From assembly GCF_019655335.1 (NCBI RefSeq), contig NZ_BPFD01000027.1, positions 1 through 54,054 on the forward strand: a DNA stretch of 54,054 nt. The letters run 5' to 3'. The DNA is from Shewanella hafniensis (GTDB lineage: Bacteria > Pseudomonadota > Gammaproteobacteria > Enterobacterales > Shewanellaceae). The notes beneath the pieces are model-generated. The model was not told where the DNA came from. It was given only the letters and a program-made list of their open reading frames with translations, and ran no database searches. Numbering within the stretch: the stretch's first letter is position 1; every line of letters starts with the position of its first letter. A program made the translations under genes and the position numbers. This document shows, piece by piece, positions 8,845 through 15,791 of the stretch.

Positions 8845-10023
8845 ATGAACGAGGTATTACTACAAATAAAGGCGCTCACCAATGGTGATCCTTTGTTGAC
8901 GGCTGTCATTGTTGGAGTATTAACATTAACGTTAATTGGACTCGTAGGCTACATGCTAAAAGATGTCCCCGCGAAGCTGTTAAGTTGGCTCAGTTGCCTA
9001 CTGTTTGTGCGGCTCACTATCGACGATAGCCATCAGGCGCGCACAGAGGTATTCAATAAACTGTCCTTTTTGATCAGTAATACTACCATTCCGTTTTTTT
9101 CACGCTCTATCTCTGAGGCTGTGTACTTTGACTATAGTATGAGTTACGACGGGCGTGTCAGTGTTAAGTCTATCGGCTACGGTATGCACCTGTTTAAATA
9201 CGATGGTTGTATCATGTTGGCGACCCGTACTAAGGTCGATAGTACGATGGCATACGATACTATTACTGTAAGTGCACCATGGTGGGCAAAAGATAAACTA
9301 CATAGTTTTTTAGAAGATACTCGTGGAGACATCTCTACTGAGCCGAAAGTTAATATTTTCGAAGAAACCGAATGGTGTCGTTATGGCATATTGAAATCAT
9401 CGGGTTTTAGTGAATTAGTGCTTGATGAAGGGTTTAAGCAGGAGTTGATGGGGGAAGTTGATAACTTCGCAAGTAGGGGGGAATCGGTTGTAAGTAAGCT
9501 AACCATACTGTTACATGGAAAAACGGGTACGGGTAAGACGGGTATAGCGAGAGCCTTAGCCGTTGAGTATCATCGCGATCTATACATATTGAATCTATCG
9601 ACTGTAAATGATGCCACTATTCATAAGGCTATTAGAAAAGTACCGCCCGGAGCTATGTTGTTAATCGAGGACTGTGACTGTGTAAAGGCTACGGTATCAC
9701 GAACTGCTGAAAGCAATGCAGATAACCCACCACTCACTTTAGGTGGCGTTCTAAACGCGTTAGACGGAATCATTCCTCTTGATGACTGCCTTGTAATAAT
9801 GACCACAAATCATCCTGATAATCTTGACCCAGCGTTGATACGTAAAGGTCGTGTAGATGTCAGTATTGAAGTACCACTTATTAGTGCAAAACAAGTTAAT
9901 GAAGACTACTTTGAGCGTTTTGGCGCAGTTCTTAATAGAACTGAGCCATTGTTAGGTTGTGAAGTCTATGAACTCCATCGCAGAGCGAACTTAAGATATG
10001 GAGTGTGTTGTAAGCCAGTGTAA
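8845..10023 (+). CDS. Bcs1-like membrane-anchored AAA ATPase
   Basis: This 392-residue protein has the layout of mitochondrial Bcs1-type AAA proteins. A single N-terminal membrane segment (about residues 16-37) is followed by a middle domain and a C-terminal AAA module. Walker A is GKTGTGKT at residues 225-232. Walker B is MLLIEDCD at 271-278. The second region of homology reads TTNHPDNLDPALIRKGRVD. The start has AGGTGA five bases upstream. After GRVD the usual helical lid is short and the tail (RYGVCCKPV) looks foreign. The last codons overlap a transposase-like remnant on the other strand, so the C-terminus may have been replaced. Its role is unknown; bacterial Bcs1-like proteins occur sporadically in accessory regions. 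Codon use looks more AT-rich than in the lld genes. Confidence 0.75.
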   Translation: MNEVLLQIKALTNGDPLLTAVIVGVLTLTLIGLVGYMLKDVPAKLLSWLSCLLFVRLTIDDSHQARTEVFNKLSFLISNTTIPFFSRSISEAVYFDYSMSYDGRVSVKSIGYGMHLFKYDGCIMLATRTKVDSTMAYDTITVSAPWWAKDKLHSFLEDTRGDISTEPKVNIFEETEWCRYGILKSSGFSELVLDEGFKQELMGEVDNFASRGESVVSKLTILLHGKTGTGKTGIARALAVEYHRDLYILNLSTVNDATIHKAIRKVPPGAMLLIEDCDCVKATVSRTAESNADNPPLTLGGVLNALDGIIPLDDCLVIMTTNHPDNLDPALIRKGRVDVSIEVPLISAKQVNEDYFERFGAVLNRTEPLLGCEVYELHRRANLRYGVCCKPV

Positions 10024-10089
10024 CCCTCTTCCTCTGTAATAGACGGGAGTGTCTTCAACACTTATCTGAGTTCTGCGAGGGGGCGGCAT
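9991..10089 (-). pseudogene. Remnant of a REP-associated (IS200-like) transposase start
   Basis: A minus-strand reading frame begins at 10089 after a strong AAGGAGG site (10095-10101). It reads MPPPRRTQISVEDTPVYY, which resembles the N-terminus of REP-associated Y1 transposases common in Shewanella (PRRTQIS-x-DTP-YYH). The similarity stops after about 18 residues, and the frame ends at 9991 inside the 3' end of the AAA ATPase gene. I infer a truncated insertion whose junction reshaped the end of that gene. The match is short and from memory. Confidence 0.4.
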
Positions 10090-10180
10090 ACAAACCTCCT
10101 TGTTTAATGCTTAACCCAAGCATAGTCAGAAATTAACAACTGCACTATAAAGCGCTGGGTGTCTTTGTATTCATCAGAGC

Positions 10181-10528
10181 TTAAAGCCACTCATGCTTGA
10201 AACCTTTTCTTGTCATTAAAGCGTGAGAAAAAACGAAACCCAAAACTGGTGTAAAAAATAAAGTAAATAAAACCCATATGGCAGGGCTACTTTTATTTTT
10301 GGATGCTAATACACCTAAAGGAATGCAATACACAAACAGTAAGGCTCCTATGTAAATCCCAAGTTCCAACTCTTTATTGATAATGGCGAAGGCAACCATG
10401 ATAAAAATGGAAACTAGAGCCATGCACAAGATTGCGTACCATTTTCTATTTTCACGTTTATATTTGATAAACGCTTCTTCACCAAGTAATACTTTTTGGC
10501 TTATTTCTAAACCACGTACAGTTTGCAT
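10181..10528 (-). CDS. Small three-helix membrane protein, function unknown
   Basis: This 115-residue protein has a charged N-terminus (about residues 1-30) and three membrane segments at roughly 31-50, 56-75 and 83-104, ending in a basic tail (TRKGFKHEWL). An AAGGTC ribosome-binding site lies close before the ATG. I do not recognise a family. It sits alone in the accessory patch between the transposase remnant and the cassette pair and is read in the same direction as the cassettes. No attC site is visible at its 3' end. Confidence 0.6.
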   Translation of the reverse strand: MQTVRGLEISQKVLLGEEAFIKYKRENRKWYAILCMALVSIFIMVAFAIINKELELGIYIGALLFVYCIPLGVLASKNKSSPAIWVLFTLFFTPVLGFVFSHALMTRKGFKHEWL

Positions 10529-10868
10529 AATTTGACCTTAAGTTCTAATGATTAGCGAAACGTAGTGAGCGATTTGAGCTACTTGGATAACGCAAAAATC
10601 CGGCCATCCATTTTAGGTAAACAACATAATGCACTTTTGGTTTGTCTACAACTTGTACGAGCAAAAATTGCTTAAATTAGAGTCATTAAAAGTTGAAGGG
10701 CTAAAGCTGAGACATGAAATTGAGCTAACTCATTAAAAAATTGATGTATTTAAGACATGCCCACCCAATAAAACAAATGGGCAGTGATTGATTTGGATAA
10801 GCAAGGTTACAGTGAGTTGCAGGACATGACATCCCATTTTTAAGCTAGGCCAGTCAATAATTGATTTT
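10529..10868. other. Gene-free stretch with one copy of a 45-bp repeat
   Basis: No gene is supported in this 340-bp stretch. It contains repeat copy B (10608-10652), whose partner lies at 11869-11913. Read on the minus strand, copy B lies in an open stretch coding KPKVHYVV followed by a stop after about 25 codons. The rest is AT-rich and shows no attC or promoter I could assign. Confidence 0.5.
10608..10652 (-). repeat. 45-bp repeat, copy B
   Basis: On the minus strand it begins GTTGTAGACAAACC and contains AAAGTGCATTATGTTGT, an exact 17-base match to copy A at 11869-11913 in the same orientation. Overall identity is roughly three quarters or more by eye. The two copies bracket the cassette pair. 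Confidence 0.7.
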
Positions 10869-11378
10869 TTACTTTTTATAAGGGAACGACCAAGTGTTCT
10901 TGGGCGTTTTTATATTTGGATTAACCAATCGCAATGCATCGTATAGTTCGCTTCGCTTATATGGATAGTTGGGACTCAATAAAACTGATGAACCATTATT
11001 CATTTTCACTGAAATAAGGCTAGCGTTTGCGCCTATATCTGTACTGTGTTCAATTTCAATAATGTCTTGCGGATTGACGCTGAACGTCCATTCTTTAAAA
11101 GTAGGATGAAATGAGCTCAACTCAGAATTTGTAAGCTTGATATAAAATTTTGCCGGATGAGTAAGTAACCATGCTGCTAGCAACAATAGTACAAGCTCTG
11201 AGCCCACAACAATATATTTTATATAAAACAAGAATTCGTCATAAAAAGGCTCATTTTTTGAAATCAACATCCAAATAAGCCAAAGGATAAGCGGCAAAAA
11301 TAGCATATTGAAAACGAGCACTTTGGCTTGTTGTTTTCGGCTTCTTTCGTAATAGAAAAATGTGCGTTCGATATGCAT
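10869..11378 (-). CDS. Integron-cassette membrane protein, function unknown
   Basis: This 169-residue protein has two membrane segments (about residues 17-35 and 50-70). A soluble C-terminal domain follows with alternating beta-like stretches (KFYIKLTNSELSSFHP, FSVNPQDIIEIEHS, SLISVKMNNGSSVLLSPNYPY), reminiscent of the YcxB or PH-like folds of small bacterial membrane proteins. The frame is open to 11402. The ATG at 11378 is chosen because the attC core GTTAAAT (11381-11387, minus strand) lies directly upstream, exactly where a cassette gene should begin. Function is unknown. No second attC was found after its stop. Confidence 0.7.
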   Translation of the reverse strand: MHIERTFFYYERSRKQQAKVLVFNMLFLPLILWLIWMLISKNEPFYDEFLFYIKYIVVGSELVLLLLAAWLLTHPAKFYIKLTNSELSSFHPTFKEWTFSVNPQDIIEIEHSTDIGANASLISVKMNNGSSVLLSPNYPYKRSELYDALRLVNPNIKTPKNTWSFPYKK

Positions 11379-11380
11379 AC

Positions 11381-11468
11381 ATTTAACGCCCAGATTTAGC
11401 ACGAAAAGCTTCGCGGCGGGTTGACGTTGCAGCCGGCACTTTTTGCTGGCGATAACATTTGTTTGTTA
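11381..11468 (-). other. Integron attC recombination site
   Basis: Read on the minus strand, the site starts with TAACAAAC (11461-11468) and ends with GGGCGTTAAAT (11381-11391). It is about 88 bp long. The two ends are imperfectly complementary over about 19 positions. Inside them, GCAAAAAGTGCCGGC can pair with GCCGCGAAGCTTTTCG, giving the long hairpin expected of an attC. The initial TAA is the stop codon of the VOC gene, and the terminal GTTAAAT sits just before the next gene's ATG, both as in VCR-like cassette arrays. No integrase or attI is present in the window. Confidence 0.8.
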
Positions 11469-11831
11469 TGTATCCGATGATTCATTAAACAATAACTTAT
11501 TTGAAAATGGATCTGTCACAGTGAAACACCTCGCCCCCCAAGTTGCCTCTTCAATGCTTGGCTTATTATATTTGTATGGCATTGCAGTAATTTGTGTAAA
11601 AAGTTTATCTAGGTTGCTGACATTCACGAAAACCTTACTGCCAGGCGTGCAGTCACCGGAATGTTCACTTAGGTGTAAAACAAAATTGCCAAGCGACACT
11701 TGCATATAAATAGGGTAACCCTCTTCAAAACGATGTTCCCAATCTAACTCCATGCCAAGAAAACCAAGATAAAACTCTTTGGCTTTATCTTCATCAAAAA
11801 TCCGCATAATTGGGATAGCCTGAAACTCCAT
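11466..11831 (-). CDS. VOC-fold protein of the glyoxalase/bleomycin-resistance family (integron cassette)
   Basis: This 121-residue protein has the paired beta-alpha-beta-beta-beta pattern of VOC proteins: IPIMRIFDEDKAKEFYLGFLG at the start, YMQVSLGNFVLHLSEHSGD in the middle and FTVTDPFSNKLLFNE at the end. The HLSEH-GD-TPG segment is typical of bleomycin-resistance-like members that bind small molecules or metals. The ATG at 11831 is preferred over the upstream one at 11864, because GGAG lies 9 bases before it and MEFQAIPI matches the family start. Its stop codon is the first triplet of the attC site, so this is a cassette gene. Its substrate is unknown. Confidence 0.82.
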   Translation of the reverse strand: MEFQAIPIMRIFDEDKAKEFYLGFLGMELDWEHRFEEGYPIYMQVSLGNFVLHLSEHSGDCTPGSKVFVNVSNLDKLFTQITAMPYKYNKPSIEEATWGARCFTVTDPFSNKLLFNESSDT

Positions 11832-11868
11832 GTCAACAACTCCATCACTGATAAAACCAAACAACTGA

Positions 11869-11913
11869 CTATTCTAAATCGACAACATAATGCACTTTAG
11901 GGTTACCTACAAC
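11869..11913 (-). repeat. 45-bp repeat, copy A
   Basis: The minus strand reads GTTGTAGGTAACCCT, then AAAGTGCATTATGTTGT, ending near GATTTAGAATAG. It matches copy B (10608-10652) in the same orientation. Translated, it gives NPKVHYVVDLE then stop; copy B gives KPKVHYVVYLK. It lies just upstream of the VOC cassette gene. Confidence 0.7.
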
Positions 11914-11965
11914 ACGCTCAGATTAAAATGGCTTATTAAACGAGCGCTTTGACAAATTGAGGATA

Positions 11966-12001
11966 TAAAAAATGGCAGCGAAAAAGACTTGCGCTGCCAT
12001 T
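11966..12001 (-). terminator. Rho-independent terminator for the secreted-protein gene
   Basis: On the minus strand AATGGCAGCG (from 12001) pairs with CGCTGCCATT (to 11971) and is followed by TTTTATATCC. It lies about 40 bp after the stop codon of the 503-aa gene. Confidence 0.8.
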
Positions 12002-12041
12002 TCGGTGAAAAAAGCTCAGTCGATGTTGTTACAACAATCCT

Positions 12042-13553
12042 TTACATAAAGGCTTTAGTGAACGCTTCCTTCGACTGGCGAATGTAGTTACGGGCGCTTT
12101 GGGCGTGTTGCTCCCATACGGCGCGATCGCTTGGGTCGGTGAAGGGGTTTTGTTCAGTGGCAATCGAACGTTCAAATTTATCGTAGAAGGTTAGCATGGC
12201 CGAAGTGATCTGGTTAAAACGCTCCTTAAACTCTTGAAATTCATCAATCTTCTCAGTGGTTTTAATCATGTATTGCACCAGTTCAGCATTGCTATTCGAA
12301 GCTAGTAAGGCTTCTGCTTTAGCGCTGATATTGGCACTCGCCTCAGTAATCACAAGTGCTCGGGTCTGCTCGTCTTTACTCATCACTCGGCTGTAGTTTT
12401 CAGGCGTGCGGGCAATGCCGGCATGCTGTAAATAGCCGCGTAGATGCTTATCGAGATCCTTACGGAACGTATCTAAGTTCTTCTGCATGCTGACTAAATC
12501 ATTGTCTAGTGCCGTGACTTGTTGCAGCTCTTTTTCGATTTCAGACATAAAGCGTTCGGCCTGCTGATAAATTTTCAGGCCATTTTCTTCGGCAAACTTT
12601 TTATCGCTACGACTCAAGTCGCTGTTGTCATAATTAGAGCGATCGAAGGTCGCGGCCAAGAATGATTTAAAAGGTTCGGCAAAGGCGGAATAAGCACCGG
12701 CACTGACCACATTTAAGGTCGCGGTGGCTAAGTCGCCAAAGGGTTTCACCATAGAACCCAAGCGTGCCTGCTGGATAGGTGATGCCACACGTTTAGTGTC
12801 GGATAGCACCGACCTAAAGGTGTTATATCCCATAGGGTTAGACATCTTGTTGCGCTCAGAGGTTGCCAACACAAAGGTGATACTGGAATAGATGGCATTC
12901 GAGTATTCGAGGTATTGTCTTTGGCTCTCAAGCTGGGCGGCGTAGTTTTTACCTAAGGTGCGGAACGACTCAGACTGCACTTCGTAATTCTTGTCAGCTT
13001 TAAGCTTATCTAAAATCCCGCCGATAATTTTCTGCTCATTTTTTTGCAGGGCCATATCGAGGCGAATTTTATCTAAGCTCAAATCATCCAGACTGATGGG
13101 GCCATTAATGGACTCAATGTCGAGGCGAATATACTGGCGGCTCGGATCGTCGATAGAGACTCTGTGCGCCAAATACTCGTTCGCACCCGGAGTGATATCG
13201 ATTAAGGCAACATGCTGCCACTGGGCATCGAGCTTTAATACTGGTGAGGTTAATACATTGATTCGATACTGGGTTTGAGTATTTTGAGTTTTAACCCAAA
13301 ACTCCAACAGACCCGCTTCAGAAATGGGGTACTTGCTGACTATGCTGCTATTGCCTTCGGCACATAACAGCGCACTTTCACCACTGTGGGGTTCAGCGCC
13401 TTCAAATTGACAACCCATGATCCACGACCAAGGTTGAGATAAACGATTGCCTTCAAAGTCGCTGGCAAACACTAACTCATTCTCTTTGGCACTGGCATTA
13501 ACAGTGGTTAACACGCCAAGCAACAGCATAGAAATGACTGCAGTGGTGCGCAT
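12042..13553 (-). CDS. Large secreted protein of unknown function (beta-sandwich plus helical region)
   Basis: This 503-residue protein begins with a clear signal peptide (MRTTAVISMLLLGVLTTVNASA). The ATG at 13553 is preferred over 13571 because GAGG precedes it and the signal then starts properly. Residues about 24-165 read like a carbohydrate-binding type beta-sandwich (VFASDFEGN, SALLCAEGNSSIV, LEFWVKTQ, YIRLDIESINGPISLDDLSLDKIRLD). The rest is almost entirely helical and charged, interrupted near residues 260-300 by a less polar segment (MVKPFGDLATATLNVVSAGAYSAFAEP). Helix, hydrophobic hairpin, helix is an arrangement also found in alpha-helical pore-forming proteins, but I see no diagnostic motif. 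It stands alone with its own terminator. Confidence 0.7.
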   Translation of the reverse strand: MRTTAVISMLLLGVLTTVNASAKENELVFASDFEGNRLSQPWSWIMGCQFEGAEPHSGESALLCAEGNSSIVSKYPISEAGLLEFWVKTQNTQTQYRINVLTSPVLKLDAQWQHVALIDITPGANEYLAHRVSIDDPSRQYIRLDIESINGPISLDDLSLDKIRLDMALQKNEQKIIGGILDKLKADKNYEVQSESFRTLGKNYAAQLESQRQYLEYSNAIYSSITFVLATSERNKMSNPMGYNTFRSVLSDTKRVASPIQQARLGSMVKPFGDLATATLNVVSAGAYSAFAEPFKSFLAATFDRSNYDNSDLSRSDKKFAEENGLKIYQQAERFMSEIEKELQQVTALDNDLVSMQKNLDTFRKDLDKHLRGYLQHAGIARTPENYSRVMSKDEQTRALVITEASANISAKAEALLASNSNAELVQYMIKTTEKIDEFQEFKERFNQITSAMLTFYDKFERSIATEQNPFTDPSDRAVWEQHAQSARNYIRQSKEAFTKAFM

Positions 13554-14035
13554 AAGGGCCTCATAAAACATAAATTACTAAAATCAACGAGCGAGTCATT
13601 CGGCTCAATACCCAGTTATATCGACGATCAACTGACCCAAATTTCAAAGCGAATCTAGCTGGTTTTCTGAGGATTATGACCTCGAAAAAACCGCCCGCTT
13701 GAAGGCGTCATTTTTGATAGCAGATTAAACCAGCGAAATGTATCAGAGGCCATCATCCCACGCTAGCCCTAAGTCATGTTTGGCGCAGAAAGATAGTAGT
13801 TGAATGGCAATCGGGGCCATAAATCGCCCCGATACTGAAAACAATCGTGAACTTAATGGTGAAATCAATTATAAAATCGATTATGAAACTCAGGGAAAAC
13901 TAACTACTTATGCCTCTGTTCATATATCTATTCTTACCGCTTGTCTGGCCGCTTATTTTGCCTTCCTTTGCCCTCTTCCCTCATCATCAGCGCACGCAAA
14001 AAAACAGCCAAAACCAAGACCCAAGCAAAACAGGA
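13554..14035. other. Intergenic stretch without a supported gene
   Basis: This roughly 480-bp stretch lies upstream of the secreted-protein gene and downstream of the MATE gene. Two overlapping plus-strand open frames (13804-14094 and 13910-14248) run into the MATE gene and lack ribosome-binding sites or recognisable products. No terminator or repeat stands out. The promoter of the secreted-protein gene should lie at its left end. Confidence 0.5.
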
Positions 14036-15391
14036 TTATTGCAGCCGCACCTCGACTCGCTTCATGGCGTAGAACATCCATATCGTCAGAATAGTGCTAC
14101 AGGTTGCGAGCGATACCCACACACCAATCACGCCAAACATCCAAGCGAAGCAGTAGATAATCGCCGCGATCAGGATAAGTTTCGCGCCCGTCAGCATAGA
14201 GGCTTGTTTCGAGCAATTAATCGCTTGGAAGAAACTCGCACCGACTAAGATTAAACCTTCCATTGGTAAGCCCCAGAAATACCAGCGCATCCCTTCAATC
14301 GCCACGGGCGTTAGGTTCTGATTATCGCCGGCAAACAAATACACTAGCCATTCAGGGCGGGAATAAATCAGCGCTAAGCCCAAGGCAGCGGTGAGCAGCG
14401 TCATGCCAAAGGCAATATTACGTGCTTGCTTAACCCTATCGAAACGCCCAGCGCCCGCATTAAAGCTATAAATGGGTTGCGTGCCGAGGGCAATACCTTC
14501 AAAAATCAGATAGAAGAATGCTTCTGTGTAACTGACTACGCCATAGGCTGCCACGTGTAAGGGACCGCCCACCCACAAAAATGCCGTGTTGTGTAGGGTT
14601 AACACTATCGACAAATAAAGGTTCATCAAAAAGCTGGGTAAACCCACGCGGGCTATGTTCAAGCAATTGTCGAGCTTAAGCTTCATCTGCTCAAGGTCGA
14701 TCCTCAACTGAGTCCGAGGACTGAAAAAGTGCTGCAAACACAAAAGCCCAGTAACCGCCTGCGACATCATAGTCGCAATCGCAGCGCCCGCTAAACCAAA
14801 GGGGAAGACCACAATAAATAGCCAATCTAAGAAAGTGTTTAATACACCGCCCAAGATCAACACCCAAGTCACCATAGATGGCCTGCCATCATTACGCAGC
14901 AGTGTGGTGAAGGTCATTGAAATTATGGGAAAATGACACAGTGCAAAATACCAGAATAAGTATTCATTAGCATTTTCGAGCATCTCCCCTTGCGCCCCAA
15001 GGGCGACCAAAATATCTCGCGAGAATATCCCGCCAACAAGGGCAAAAAAGCATCCGGTTAATAAACATAACGTAAAGGCATTACCCAGTAGTTTACGGGC
15101 CTTGACTACATTACCTTGACCAAGATTGATCGACACTAATGCCGCGCTACCCATACCTATCATGGCGCCAATAGCGTATAAAATCGCGCCCACAGGGTAA
15201 GCTAACATCATCCCCGCCAGCCCTGTTTCACCTAAATAGTGGCCAACAAAGATGCCATCAATTGTCACATATACGCCCGTCACCAACATAGAAGCTATGG
15301 TGGGTATGGTATAGCGCCAAAAAAGCTTCGCAATCGGCTCCTCGAGCAAGCTCATATCCGCAGGAGCATGATTAGATGTTGTTGCTGTCAT
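14036..15391 (-). CDS. MATE-family multidrug efflux transporter
   Basis: This 451-residue protein has about 12 membrane segments in two pseudo-repeats. The first begins near IAKLFWRYTIPTIASMLVTGVYVTIDGIFVGHYLGETGLAG and the second near IARVGLPSFLMNLYLSIVLTLHNTAFLWVGGPLHVAAYGVV. This is the MatE domain pair of Na+ or H+ coupled exporters such as MepA/DinF-like proteins. Substrates cannot be told from sequence; such proteins export cationic drugs or metabolites. It is divergent from the POT transporter gene, with a 400-bp shared upstream region. The ribosome-binding site is weak (GAG about 9 bases upstream). Confidence 0.9.
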   Translation of the reverse strand: MTATTSNHAPADMSLLEEPIAKLFWRYTIPTIASMLVTGVYVTIDGIFVGHYLGETGLAGMMLAYPVGAILYAIGAMIGMGSAALVSINLGQGNVVKARKLLGNAFTLCLLTGCFFALVGGIFSRDILVALGAQGEMLENANEYLFWYFALCHFPIISMTFTTLLRNDGRPSMVTWVLILGGVLNTFLDWLFIVVFPFGLAGAAIATMMSQAVTGLLCLQHFFSPRTQLRIDLEQMKLKLDNCLNIARVGLPSFLMNLYLSIVLTLHNTAFLWVGGPLHVAAYGVVSYTEAFFYLIFEGIALGTQPIYSFNAGAGRFDRVKQARNIAFGMTLLTAALGLALIYSRPEWLVYLFAGDNQNLTPVAIEGMRWYFWGLPMEGLILVGASFFQAINCSKQASMLTGAKLILIAAIIYCFAWMFGVIGVWVSLATCSTILTIWMFYAMKRVEVRLQ

Positions 15392-15791
15392 TAGCGTTTC
15401 TCACAAAAAGGGGAGCTAGAGTCGTATCTATCTAGAAAAATGATCGGGTGAACAAAAATGCGACAATGGATTGTACCTAAAAATAGCGAGAACTCAAAGC
15501 ATGTTCATTGTGAATAATTAACAATAAAGATTAATTATCACAATGACTTAAGCAGAAACAGTCCAATTTCAGCCAAATGACAAACTCAGTACAGTTCAAT
15601 AACAGATGTGGGTTAATTCATCATTTTCTGCTACTTTTTTGGTGTTTAAGGCCGAATTAGGTAAAGTATCCGTTCAAGCAAGCCCATTATCGTATTTAAA
15701 CAAGATGAAATCATTAACTTCATAAATTTAAGTTTTTGATAATTAATGGGTTAAACAGAAATAAATTCAATAACAATAATAAGGGAAGGAC
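15392..15791. promoter_or_regulatory. Divergent promoter region between MATE and POT genes
   Basis: This 400-bp AT-rich, gene-free region lies between divergent genes. A perfect dyad, ATAATTAA-N9-TTAATTAT, lies at 15514-15538 and may be an operator. AAGGA precedes the POT start at 15792. No named regulator site was recognised. Confidence 0.5.

Noticed and set aside
10529..10868. A second attC site after the membrane-protein cassette
   Set aside because: No paired RYYYAAC and GTTRRRY ends with a foldable middle were found; GCGTTATCC near 10590 lacks a partner.
13804..14248. Two overlapping plus-strand open frames
   Set aside because: They run into the MATE gene and lack ribosome-binding sites and recognisable protein features.
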